This document shows positions 33,724 through 45,245 of a stretch of DNA of 64,000 nucleotides, one piece after another. The stretch comes from Panagrolaimus kolymaensis. Its lineage: Eukaryota; Nematoda; Chromadorea; Rhabditida; Panagrolaimidae. The translations under genes were made by a program, and so were the position numbers. Where the stretch lies: contig JAJQJQ010000032.1 of NCBI GenBank assembly GCA_028622995.1, positions 2,046,001 to 2,110,000 of the forward strand, in the 5' to 3' direction. The first letter of the stretch is position 1, and each line of letters begins with the position of its first letter. A model generated the notes under the pieces. It saw only the letters and a program-made list of their open reading frames with translations. It did no database searches and was not told the origin of the DNA.

Positions 33724-34910
33724 TTATTTTAAATCATAAATTCTTTTGATATCGTCCAATTCTTCGTTAAGCTTTTTCTTTAATTGGAAATCATTTTCAA
33801 TTGATTCGATCAATTCATCGGGGATTTTTCGAGAAAGTGAAGGAATTGCAATAATCAAACATTCAGCATAAGTCTTTGATTGAAATACGCTAGGCCGCAA
33901 TTTGCTTTGGTTGATTGAAGCTAGGATGAAGCGAGAAAAGATTACAATCAAAATCTTTTCACATTCAATAATGTATTTTTGTTTTCCCGACATATCAGCT
34001 TTTCCACCATTAATTAAAGCATATTCTTGTTCACTGATTTTAATCCATGCAGATAAATTTTGGTCTATAAAAAAATGCAAGTGTTAAAAAAAGTTTCCTA
34101 ATTACTAAATTTAAAATCTATCTGTTTGTTGGCGACTTACAAATGATATGTTTCGTTTCATATTGCAAAATTTCCTTTTGTATCATATTGAAAGTTTGGA
34201 AGTCGAAAGTGAAAGTAAAAACAAAAGGGCTGTTCACTTGAATGGAATTTTTTAAAGCCTTTTTAAAAGCTTTACATTCTTTTACAAGATAAATTCCATC
34301 AGATTCATTATCAAAAAGTTTCATTCCATTTTGTTCAATTTCACCAACATTTTCGAGGCAATTGATTGTTGGTCTAAATTCTTTAAATTCATCGACCATA
34401 TCAGTTTCGATGGAAATTCGCTTGAATAATCGCTTTTTGCACATTTTAATAATTCCACGTTTCGTTCGAGTTGTGGTAGTTAATAATGATTCCAAATAAT
34501 TATCAACATAATAAATGATTTCTTTCTTATTATCTTCGGAACTGTAAAATAAAATAAAATAATTCTCAGTAAAAACAATTTTTATATTGTAAACCAAAAA
34601 AAGCTTACATTTTAAATTTAATTCCAAGCATCAAACAAATTTCCAAAAAAGTTGTACCTTCAAATTTACTTTGAATAAATGTGAAAATCATATCGGCGCC
34701 AGTTTTATCAAAAAAGATTGGCAATTCTACAATCGCTTGGTGGCAACCAATTTTTCTTGCGATGAAACTTTGGATTACTTCATTTCCCAAAAATTTAACA
34801 AAGCCTCGATCATCTCGATATGATTGGTATGGCACAAATCCATGCACCATTGTTCGTGATAGTTGGGGATTATAATAAAATGGAAGCAAAAGCATTTTTG
34901 AATCATCCAT
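33724..34910 (-). CDS. unrecognised 347-aa protein
   Basis: Three exons join in frame (34910-34609, 34541-34141, 34064-33724). No signal peptide or membrane segment. The N-terminal third has LLPFYYNPQLSRTMVHGFVP, the middle is Lys-rich (TKRGIIKMCKKRLFKRISIE), and the C-terminal third is helical with alternating charged residues. Intact frame and canonical splice sites argue for a real gene. I know no family for it; it is probably a nematode lineage-specific intracellular protein. Confidence 0.6.
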
Positions 34911-35180
34911 TTTTCAAGTTTTATTTCACGGATGATAAAATTGATCTAAAAATAAAATTTTAAGAAAGTGGATAAAATAAAAATTATTCGGGACATAGAT
35001 AGATATTTAAGAATGGTATTTTTCAACCATAAAAAATAACAAAAGCTCATAACAATTTGAGTAACATATTTATTCTATTACAGTATCGATAACACATGAA
35101 AAAAGGGGCTAACATGAATGTGTTAAAATGAATAATAAATCAATGAAAAATTAAAATAAAAAAATTAAATCATTCTTTCT
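34911..35180. other. intergenic
   Basis: Short spacer; nothing recognised. Confidence 0.4.
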
Positions 35181-35435
35181 TCATAAAAAATATAATTTTT
35201 CTTTTTCATTTTCTAACCATTTTCCATGTTCCATTTTTAATCGGTCTTTAACGATTGCTTTTTTAATGGCATGTTTATTTCCATCCATTCCTTTGGTAGT
35301 GGTGCAAGTTAATGGTGAAGGAGAGTTTTCACATTCGGCGTCAATATTTGTTGAGCCTTCTTTAATTTTGTTGTTTTTTTCCACCCCTGTTTCATGCATT
35401 TGTTTGAAAAACGCAAATTTTTGTCTGGCATCCAT
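35181..35435 (-). CDS. small charged protein, 84 aa (possibly part of a broken gene)
   Basis: Frame starts MDARQKFAFFKQMHETGVEK and is rich in Lys, Glu and Asn with no cysteines pattern or membrane segment. Upstream in the same frame, across a TGA two codons before the ATG, lies another 35-codon protein-like stretch (about 35553-35455, containing SQAFIEAELDLIRNF). The two may once have been one reading frame. Function unknown. Confidence 0.4.
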   Translation of the reverse strand: MDARQKFAFFKQMHETGVEKNNKIKEGSTNIDAECENSPSPLTCTTTKGMDGNKHAIKKAIVKDRLKMEHGKWLENEKEKLYFL

Positions 35436-35796
35436 TTTTCACACGTTGACCTTTTTGCTAACAAAATTTCTGACTGGTAGTACGGTGAAATTCCTGATAA
35501 GATCCAGTTCGGCTTCAATGAAAGCTTGAGAAAGAATTTTTTTATGGTTAAAAAATTATGAAAAATCACTCTGGTTCAAGATTGGAATACAACCGTACCA
35601 CTTTTTTGAAATTTTGTTGTTAAATTTAGAACAAAGCAAAGTCAATGTGTTCATGAAAAACTCTTTAACGAAAAATAAGCGACAGTAAGTTTCGGGCTAA
35701 AAACTTTATAAAATCCCAAGAAAAAACGCATTTCCTTGAAGGGATGCCAAACAAATTTTTTTGAGTGAAACAGAGGTGGATTTTGGCTATATTTTT

Positions 35797-36548
35797 TTAT
35801 TCTTTACCCAATTTTTCCGAATTGTCTTCTTGGTAACAATATTTTAATGGAGATTCATTTTTTGATTTTTGAAACATATTTCGCAATGGAGGTGGTGAAA
35901 GATTTAATAATGATGAATGTAACATTGATCGTGGTGGAAGTGCTGGTTCACAAGCAAAGTTGGGTTGACAATTATCTTGCAAAGTATTTTCCGTGTAAAA
36001 AGGATTGTAGTCGTCGATGGAATCATGACAAAGTGGTTCTTCAACAGGTGAGAGAGCGTCCATATCATTTTCATAAGGCTTTAAAAATTATTATAATTAT
36101 TTGATAAATTGCTTGCTTATATATTTAAAAAGCTTCTTACCTTATAAGCTTTTTCACAAGATTCCATTGTCCAAAATGATAAATCATTAATTTGGCTTTC
36201 AATACTTTCTTCAGCTGGCATGTTTTTAAGCGAAGGATAAATTGTAGGAATAGTTGGTGGTGAAGCGTCTAATGTTCAAAGTTAATTTATTGATTATTTC
36301 TTTTTTCTACAGAAATAAATAACTTACGGTGGGATAAATTCTTGGATGAATTTTTTTTTCCATTGTATAAAATTGGTTGCTTTTTATTTTCACGGTAGGT
36401 AAAATCATTTAGTCTAACGAAATTTTTATATAAATATTTGTATTTTTGTTAATTAATTTTTATCAACTCACTCGGAATCTTCATCGCTGCTACTATCCAA
36501 CAACCAATTTTGGGCCTTTTGTTCACGCCATTTCTTATATTCTTCCAT
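35797..36548 (-). CDS. unrecognised Ser/Pro-rich protein, 190 aa
   Basis: Four exons join in frame (36548-36472, 36413-36328, 36268-36141, 36078-35797). Starts MEEYKKWREQKAQNWLLD followed by a Ser/Asp/Glu cluster, then low-complexity polar sequence with Pro-rich parts (HASPPTIPTIYPSL; EPALPPRSMLHSSLLNLSPP). Largely disordered in appearance; may be a nuclear or scaffold protein. No domain recognised. Confidence 0.6.
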
Positions 36549-36780
36549 TTTTAGCTAAAATTTACATAGATATTTTTAAATAAATTTAAAACATTTAACA
36601 AAAAGATATGAAACGAGTATTAAATAACTCATATTCCAAAAAGCGTAATAAGTAATTCCAAACGAAAAAAGTTTATTTATTTCCACAAATATTTATTTAT
36701 ACAAAAAACTAAAAAAATTTCACTCATTTTTTGAGAGAGAAAATTTTTTTTAATAAAATTTCCATAATAGCTTTTGCATT

Positions 36781-37324
36781 TTATGCAAATCCCGCGACCG
36801 AAGGAGCATAAAAAGGGTCCTTTTTAGAAGCGGAAACAACAGGAACCTTGTCTTTGGGAATAATTAAACCTTTGGGTTTGCAGCAAACGCAACAAACTAC
36901 GCCGCAAACAATACTGCCAAAAACGATAAAAATAGCCCATCCAAATAATAATTGACCTGGAGAAAATTGAGAGAACCAATCTAAAAAATTTGAAATATAT
37001 TTTAATAATGTAAAAGACTTGTTTTAAGAAGATTTTACTTACCGAAAATCACGTTAAATAAATTACTTGGATGCATCTGGAAGAACATGGAATTATAAAA
37101 AGGCTGTAAGAAATAAAAAATCAGATAAATATTTTTTATGGATAGTTTTAACTAACCATTTTCCAACATCAATAGTATGCCTATTGTAAGCTTCATATTT
37201 TTATTTAACATAAAACACACATTCAAAATTTTGAAAGAAAAAAGTGTCTAACTAAACCAAAACATATTCAAACTCTTACCAATTTAAGCCAAAACATTGG
37301 TATTGTCGCCAAATTTCTCGCCAT
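36781..37324 (-). CDS. small single-pass membrane protein, 101 aa
   Basis: Three exons (37324-37280, 37103-37043, 36980-36781) join in phase. The protein runs MARNLATIPMFWLKL, then a short hydrophobic lead, one strong membrane segment (LLFGWAIFIVFGSIVCGVV) directly followed by a cysteine cluster CCVCCKPKG, and a short basic/proline tail ending FYAPSVAGFA. The juxtamembrane cysteines look like palmitoylation sites. A start at ATG 37159 ending its own tiny exon is an alternative. Function unknown. Confidence 0.55.
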
Positions 37325-40283
37325 CTTATATTAAAACAATGCGAAAATCATAAGAATAAGGATGCTTATTTGCATTATAGTTGATGAAAATGATAAAGGT
37401 GGTGCATATTGTTTGAGCACAGTCAGCAATGTCTAAAAGTTAAATTTTTTTCGATCAATAGAGTCTTTCAAATTTTCTTGTGACAAATGTAATTCTATTA
37501 CTATAGAAATTCGAGTCAAGATGGAAATTCTAGTGTCATTAGAAATTCTAGAAAATGTGAGAGATACTGTAATTTCCATAAAAAAAAGTTTAAAAATGGC
37601 TCTCTTAAATAAAATAATTGAATGAACTAGAATAAATGCGGTAATTTAATAAAAGATTGTTATTTTTTAATAGTTACTTTTCCCAAAAATCTAAGTAAAA
37701 AAACAGGGATATGTGCGAACTTAATGTCGATTATCAAGCAAATTTATCGAGGCAAAAGTTTCCAAACTCTCATTAAAAAAAAGTTCTAGTTTCGAGCAAT
37801 CATGAGCGACATCGAAATTTTAAATTTTTTGCGACGTCGACATAGAAATTTTGAAGTCGACATTTCGACATTTTTTTATTATTAAAAAAAGAGAGTATCA
37901 ATTTTTTTTGTTAATTGTTTTTTTCCGTTTTTATGATAGCCTTTCAGTTATGGAAACGAAAAAAAAGCTAAATTTCTTCAAAAAAATGCTTCAAAAAATA
38001 TAGTTTTTGTCATTTTTTCTTTATTTTTTGTTTCAATAAATTTTTTATGTGTATCAAAAAAAGTTGCCATCTATATCGATGTCGCGCATCATTGGTCTCG
38101 AGTGACGTTTTCGTATTTTTTGTTTCGAGATTAAATAATGCTTCTTTAGAAATTTTTACAGAAAATAAACTTGGGCATTAAAAAAAAGTAATTTGTAATG
38201 ATCATAAAACATTAAAAAAAATTAAATCTCGAATCTCGGGTTCGAGCGAAAAAATTTCGGTTTTGAGTATTATAATTTTTAAAATTATAGAAAGCGTGTC
38301 TCGAGTGACGTTTTTGTCTCTTGTAGTCAAGATTCGCGATGGTAATCGAAAAATAAGCGAATATTTTTAAATTTAAAAAAAAAGAGAATTGCTTACCTTG
38401 ATAAAGCCAACCAACCAACCAACCATTCAACATCGAAATAAAAACATATAAATGGCGAAAAAATAAGATGGAAGAAAGAAATACATTGTAAGGTCATGGT
38501 GATCTTTCTTATTTATTTTTTTTCATATCCTTTTTCAAAGTTTCTTTGTCTATTTTCCGCGCGAAGCAAATGCTAAAAATGGTGAGAAAACAACCTTTGA
38601 AATAGGCAAGAAAAACAATTTTTAACAGCGGATAAAAATTGCTTATTTTGAAATAAGGCTGTGAAAACGACTTTTGTCGGCGAAAAAAAATTAATCATTG
38701 CTGGCAAAATCAGTCAATTCATCGAAAACAAAATAATATTTTTTTTTCACGATTTCAAAGATCCTTTTTCGATAACATTTATTTTACCAATTATGGCTCT
38801 TCGCTTCTTTTTTTTAAAGAAAAAAATCCGTCTGTAATTTTTACGATGCTTTTTGATTTTCAATTCTTTCTTTTTCTCCTACTCGCACTTTAATAATTCT
38901 TTTAAGTATACATATTTTTTCTCTCTTTCGAATTTATTAATGTAAAATCATGATTTTATACGCGATACAACACTGTAATATGTGTGTAATCAAGCATTTT
39001 AAAGAGAATAATTTTTTTCAGCTTCACCTCACTTTTCCATTATCCATCCTAAATCTCAGACATTCTTCTGTCACTCCCTTAAAATATGTGTGAAAAAAGT
39101 AAGTATTTTTGATTAAAATGTTTTTGAGCAAAATGCATACAAGGTTCATCAAGACCGAGCTTCTAGGTCTTGAAGTTCGGATATTGATCAAATTTTTCTA
39201 GACTAAATTTTTTTATTCTTCTTTTTCAAATATTTTTTTATTTTAGAGGTGCGAAATAGAGCCAAAAGTTAAAAACATTAAATAAAAAAACTTCCAAAAA
39301 TTTTTTAATCCTAATTTTTCTTTGAATTAAAAAAATATTTTCTCGAGTCTACATCAGAAAAAAATTGATCTCGCAGTGCCCTAAATAGCTAAGGTAAAAA
39401 TTATGCTAAAACTTAATTTTCGAAGCTTTGATAGATTAGACCTAATAGAAATTCTATTTAGATAGAAGTTCCAGCGCCAATAGAAATTCTAGTCAAGATC
39501 AAAATTTTAAGATTCATTTTCAAATATGTACGATAAATATAATTTTTAGCGTTCTCCATATTCCTTTATTATTGCTCAAAAGTCTTTTCAATTTGTAACA
39601 TGAATTTTTGGAAAAAGTTATAAATGGTGTGGCCCGATGATAGCCGAGAAGATTCTGAAAACTTTCCATATATTTTGCCAATTGAAAACCACAGTAATGT
39701 TCCTGCTCCTTTATTTGAAGATAATCTCATTTCATCGAACAATAATGAGAATGAATCAATTAAAACTAAATTTCGAAGAAGCTGATCACTCATGGATTTT
39801 GGAAAAACTTGAACAAAAAATATGGCAAAATTTTCCTCAGAAAAAAAAAAAGATTTACATTTTTTTGCAATTTTTTATGCTCCAAACAAAGCTGTTTTTT
39901 TGAAGGATTATAATTTTTCTGTATAATTTCTGGTTTAAAAAACATATAATTTTGAATTAGCTAAAAGCATTAAAACCAAAAAAATCGCCTAAATAGCGAA
40001 AACAAAACAATTGCTTTTAAAAATTGTAAATCTCATTGTTACTCCTTTTTATTGTTTTTGTTTTTATTTGTTTGTTGTATTTCTGCTAAAAATTATTTAT
40101 TGGATTTTGACTTTTCGAAATTTATTTTGCGGTATTAAAAAAAATATTTTTTCTTTTAATAAGCTTGCTTCGAATTTATGAGTTTTTATTAAACCCTTAA
40201 AATACCTTTTATCATAGAATTTTACGGAGTATTTTAACCATTCCATCAATGTTTTTCAGTTGATTTCATATTTCAATTAAAAT
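37325..40283. other. gene-poor 3-kb region with repeat debris
   Basis: No convincing exon. It holds a hAT-like element (37797-38094), a 17-bp exact direct repeat of GTCTCGAGTGACGTTTT at 38095 and 38298, a CCAA tandem run near 38406-38425, and scattered copies of a GAAATTCTAGT word (37500-37560, 39440-39500). Confidence 0.45.
37789..38102. mobile_element. hAT-like MITE, 298 bp (probable)
   Basis: Element 37797-38094: left end CAATCATGAGCGACATCGA pairs with the right-end complement at 17 of 19 bases. Flanks GTTTCGAG (37789-37796) and GTCTCGAG (38095-38102) match at 7 of 8 positions, consistent with an aged 8-bp duplication. The interior contains repeated TCGACAT words. No coding capacity. Confidence 0.6.
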
Positions 40284-41081
40284 ATGAGTGATTGCGCTGA
40301 TATTGTTGAACTTATGGAACTTCTGAATGAAGTATCCAAAGAATTGGAAGTTGAAGGATACGATGGACCTTTGGAAACCCCTACCAAACAAGAATTGGAA
40401 TCAGAAAAAGAACTCGTCGAACTTTTAGACGAAGTTTCAAAGGAATTAGACGAAGAACGAAAGTTGGAAAATGAAGCAAGAAAAAAGTAAATTTTTCATT
40501 TTAACACGGGTGTAAATGGTTTAATAAAATACTTTTATATAGGCAAAATGTTCCTCCGACTCCAACACCAACAAATGCAACAAAAATAATCGATGGTGAA
40601 GAAAAAATTAAGAATGATGAAAACAAAGAAGAAATGCAAGGTCCCTCAGAAAAATCAAAAGAAGCTCTGCATGAAATGCCTACCCTTGAAAAAAGAGAAG
40701 CCGCTTTTAATAAAAGTTAGTTAAAAATCCCCGTTTTTCTTTCTAAAAAATACTAAAAGGAATAATTGATATGGCTTAATTTAAATTAAAGTCTTACTAA
40801 AATCAAATAAACCAGACCAAAACTACTTGACTCGTCTTTGCAAGGCAATAATTAATATATATACATATTTAGCAATGGAATATTTTGTTAGGAACACTTT
40901 TTCGTCTTTTTTTAATTATGCTATTCGACAGCGGAAAACAAAAAATTATGTAAAATGTTCTTTTGATTTGAAAGCGATTTGTCCATCAACAATTTTAAAG
41001 ATCGCCCGAACCAAAGGATGGATACCGAAAAAACATCAAAAAGAACATGTTTCCATATTTTTGAGTCATTCTTTTATTTGA
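40284..41081 (+). CDS. unrecognised 221-aa protein with acidic N-terminus
   Basis: Three exons (40284-40486, 40543-40715, 40792-41081) join in frame. The first 70 residues contain two near-repeats of an acidic helix (LMELLNEVSKELEVE and LVELLDEVSKELDEE), then a PPTPTPT linker and Lys/Glu-rich part, and a C-terminal 90 residues rich in aromatic and basic residues (KIARTKGWIPKKHQKEH). It lies 420 bp upstream of the 686-aa helical protein on the same strand. Function unknown. Confidence 0.55.
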
Positions 41082-41498
41082 CGAAAAGGGGATTAAAAAC
41101 ATCCACCTCCTGGCGTCGTTCATCATATTAACACTTTTTGTCCCCAAAATCATAAAATCCACAACTTTGTTATTTTCGAAATTAGAGAGTGCCAGTGGCG
41201 CAGCTTTACCAATATTTTTTAATGACACAAGCTTTTCCCCAAGAACCTAATAAGTATACAATTTTAGACATATAAAAAAGATAACGCCAAATGTTTTTTG
41301 AGTTTTTGTATTTTTTCCGATTATTTGACAATAATTCTGATTTTCATCTAAACTTTACCAAATTTTTTGTTTCAACTTTTTTTGGTCAAAGTGAAGCATC
41401 TACCAACTTTCATTTAAATAAAAACTTTCAAAATTTTTTTATCACTTCTTTTTTCGAAATCCTCTTTTATTCTAATTTTTTTATCATATTTAGCTTTA
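41082..41498. other. spacer with likely trans-splice acceptor
   Basis: T-rich region ending TTATCATATTTAG six bases before the next ATG, the arrangement expected of a nematode outron and spliced-leader acceptor. Confidence 0.4.
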
Positions 41499-43930
41499 AT
41501 GATTAGTGATTTTGTTTGTGATGGAAAAATTCGTAAACTTCAAATTTCTCGTCTTACACCATTTAAAATTGCAAAAGTTTTTCGAATTGAAGAATCTTCG
41601 CTTATTTTAACCGACAATGAAGGTCTTTGTTATATTCCTGAAGGTGATACTTTTGATCAAAGTTTAAATCCCGGTAAAGTTTATACTGTTGACGGTATTC
41701 AATTGAGCGGAACACCTGCAGAAGAAATTTTTAAAAATCGCATAGTCTTAAAAAAACACAATGAAGCTCTTCAAGCTATTGATGGATCTCAACAGCTCGT
41801 AAGCTTAAATAAAAAAATTACCATACTTATGTACTTAATTCCATGAATGAGCTTTTAGGATTCGATACCAAATATTATTTTAAATTGCAAGAAAATAAAC
41901 GAAAATGAAAATATGCTTTACCATGGTCCTCAAGCGGTTGTAGTCATTCAAGCATTGGCAATTTTGTCTGTTTCTGCACCAGATCAATCCCTTAATGTTG
42001 TAACTCTGAATTCAAGCCATTGTATCCGGTTAGCCAATTCCAATTCCTTTCGAGCTTCTTTAATTCATGTTGCTAAGAAAATGTGCAGCGCTTTCAACCA
42101 AGCTGATCAAGCTATGAAATTAATACGTGTTAGTTTAGTAGATCTTCCAGATTATTTTAATGCAACTCTTGAATTTGTTGGACAGGTAAAAACGGAGATT
42201 AAAATTTCCTATTAAAATAAAATTCTTGTTATAGGGTGATAATGGAAAGGCCAAAAAGATTTTGGCAAGAACCTCATATCAAATTCAAAAGGCAGCTGAA
42301 ACATGTAAAAAAATGGCATTGAAAGCAAAAAATACATTTGAAGATGTTATTGAAGATATTGATGCCTTAAGCGTAGCTGCTACCTTAAATAAAACCTCTA
42401 ACGAGCGCCAAAAGATTGAATTTAAAAAGCTTCAAGAAGAAAAAGAAAAAGCGGATACAAAGGTTAAAGAAGCACTCAAGGAATATCAGGTAAAACATAA
42501 TTTCAAAAGTTTTCAAATGATACATATTTAATTTAGAAACAAATGAACAAAACCGCGGATTTGGATAAGCATTTTTTGGCAACTCTCAACCATGGTGTCT
42601 TTGATAAAGTAAGAAATGTTGATACAATGCTGTTTCAATCTGGTAATGGAGCTACAAATATCATCAACCCAAAAAATAGCATTAAACGCTCTAATGATAT
42701 AAAAAATGTTGTGGTAATCATAATGTTACAAAAAGCTAAAAAAACTGGTTCGCAAAAATTTTAGGAAATTGAACTTATAAAATGTCTCAAAAAATATGCA
42801 AATGCATTATCGAAACCTAGCGAACTCCATGATTATATCATTAGAGATTATATTGCCACCCTCAAACATTTTCAAAAATATTCTGCTGCAACCAAAGAAG
42901 GATCCAAGGTTTTTAAAGAAGCAAAAAAATTCCGGTTTTTTTTGGTGAAACATCAACCAGAATTTAAAAATCTTAATAAAAATCCTGCGCTTGTTAAAGA
43001 CCTTACCGAATTAAAAGGATCTGTTTCAAATTTACTATCAACAATTTCACTTGCACGGAAAGAAAAAAAGACTAATAATTCTGTAAATAACCGCCTTCTT
43101 GAAAAGTTGATCAAAGCGGATGGTGTATGTTTTTTTTATAAAATAGAAAAAAATATATAAATAATATGAGCAAAACATTTCTTTAGGAACGAGTTAATTT
43201 TGCTCAACATCGCTTGACAGCTGCAGAAGCCAAAGCAGAAACTCGACGAAATGAATTATATGAAAATAAAAAAGAATTAAACGATATTCTTTGCAAGCTT
43301 AACTCAGTTGAAACAACTACACCTGATCTTACTGAAATTATCGAATATGTTCATAGCGGCGTCGAACATCTTGGTAAAGTCAAACAAAATTGGGTAGTTC
43401 TTACAGAATTTTTTGATCACATTCAAATCAATGTTGAAGAAAATTTAACAAATAATATCCCCATTTTTCTTGAAAAACCAAAGGTAAGAGAAAATGGACA
43501 AAAGTTAAGCTAATAAATTTTTTAGGACCATGTTTCACGAAAATCAATGCTCCAATCAGCTTTAAAAGCTACAGTATATTGCAATCGAATTTCCAATCAA
43601 TCTAGTATTTATTGTGATGTTTCAGAAAAATACATAATTCCTGTAATTAGTTGCATCGGGGAACAATTGTCTATGGAACCCCATCAAGCTAAGGTAAAAA
43701 ATCTCTTAATTGATTTTTTTATTGATAATTCTATAATACAATATTTTTTTTAGCAAAAGCTACAAGAAATTGATATCACTAAAATGGGCGATGAAGTTCG
43801 TGAATTTATTGAATCGAAACAAGTTGAAATTCAATCCCAATTTGATAAACAAATGTCAAAACATGCATGCAACATGGCTAAAGCAGTAAAAAGTGGAAAT
43901 ACTGAAGCTACTAAAGCTTTTAAAAAATAA
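41499..43930 (+). CDS. unrecognised 686-aa helical/coiled-coil protein
   Basis: Eight exons, all phase 0 and multiples of three: 41499-41798, 41859-42185, 42235-42489, 42537-42713, 42765-43124, 43187-43483, 43526-43693, 43754-43930. The start follows a TTTAG acceptor by five bases. A small beta-rich N-terminal domain (FRIEESSLILTDNEGLCYIP) precedes a long series of amphipathic helices rich in Lys, Glu, Ala and Leu (for example FKKLQEEKEKADTKVKEAL). No signal peptide or membrane segment found. The all-phase-0 exons suggest descent from a modular helical repeat. No family recognised. Confidence 0.7.
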
Positions 43931-45245
43931 ATTTATTTATTTGAAAAATTTTTTTTAATTTTATTTCATTATTTTAAATTTATTTTTGTTTGCATGGAAG
44001 TAATGTCGTTTCTAAATAATAAATTTATATACTTTCACATTTTTATAGCTTGAATTATTGTCGTATATTGAAAAGCTGATTCATTATTCGTCCAAAAGAC
44101 TACGAAAATTTTTTGGGTTTTTTTTATATTTAGCTTTTTTTAAACAATTAATTAAAAAATCACTAACAATCTCAGTTTAAATAACATAAAAAACGAAATA
44201 AAGTTTATATGTAAAAAATTTTTTTGAAAGGATCTTTTAAATTAGGTTCACTGTTTGTGAATGAAGCAGTGCAGATTTGATTACAAATTTTAAAAAGTTT
44301 TATGTTTCAAACAAAGCAATCTTAATTTGAATTAAAAAATATGTAGTATACTAATTTCACATTAAATTACACCGTGGACAAACATTTTGATTTCATTTTA
44401 ATTCACCGATTTGACGGTGTAATTCTAAGACTTTATCATTTCTTGCATCCACGTGAAATTTTTATTCACAAATTATAATTGATAATTTGTCGACTCATCC
44501 ATTTATAATAGAACTTTCTTGAAACCGACTATCATAAATTTTTAGCTTAATGATCATCGAGCCATGAATTATATTTTTGGATATTACCCAAAAATTTAAC
44601 CATGTACGACTCTATCATTTTGCGGACACCAAGCTACATACAAAAAAAAAGGAAATGAAAATAAAGTTGTTTAAACTCGATTTAGTGTTTTCATAGTTTT
44701 AGAATTATGATAATGAACGGCTCCATAGGACAAATACTCAATCAGGTGGAAATCGAGACAATAGAAACGTTCAACAAAAAATAATTATAAAAAAACACAT
44801 TTCATTTTTTCGGTTTAAATTATGGGCAAAAAACAAATGCTTACTTTCATGTCGCTATTACATTTCTGTCTCGAAGCTTATGTTAAAATTTTACGGCTTA
44901 ACGGAAACTAAAATAACAACTTTTTATGTATGAACGCATGAAAAAAAAATTTAATTCGTTGATCAGAAAATAATATCGAGTTTTAATGTCAAAAATAAAT
45001 AATATTTTCGTATTATAGTTAAAACTACATACAACTGATTAGAATATAATTAACATATAATTAAAAGACTCCATAACTTCCTGAAAAAAATCCATATAAA
45101 AGGACAATGGAAAAAATGGAAAAGGTATCAAAAGCGGTTGACTTTCAACTGCAACAAGTGGTTGAATTTGTTTCAACTGCCTCACACAACTCCTCAAAAA
45201 GCTTTCTTAACTGACTGCTTACTGACTTAACTCTCTCTGGAAATC
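43931..45245. other. intergenic, 1.3 kb
   Basis: AT-rich. A short inverted pair, AATTACACCGT near 44367 and ACGGTGTAATT near 44413, encloses about 40 bp. No gene recognised. Confidence 0.4.
45095..45102 (+). promoter_or_regulatory. TATA box of the astacin gene
   Basis: TATAAAAG about 150 bp before the ATG at 45246. Confidence 0.55.

Noticed and set aside
39569..39903. Overlapping open frames on both strands
   Set aside because: Neither has splice context, conserved motifs or a neighbour; composition is like surrounding noncoding DNA.
44365..44425. Short inverted pair AATTACACCGT/ACGGTGTAATT as a terminator or MITE
   Set aside because: Too short, no target duplication, no gene context; could be chance in AT-rich DNA.
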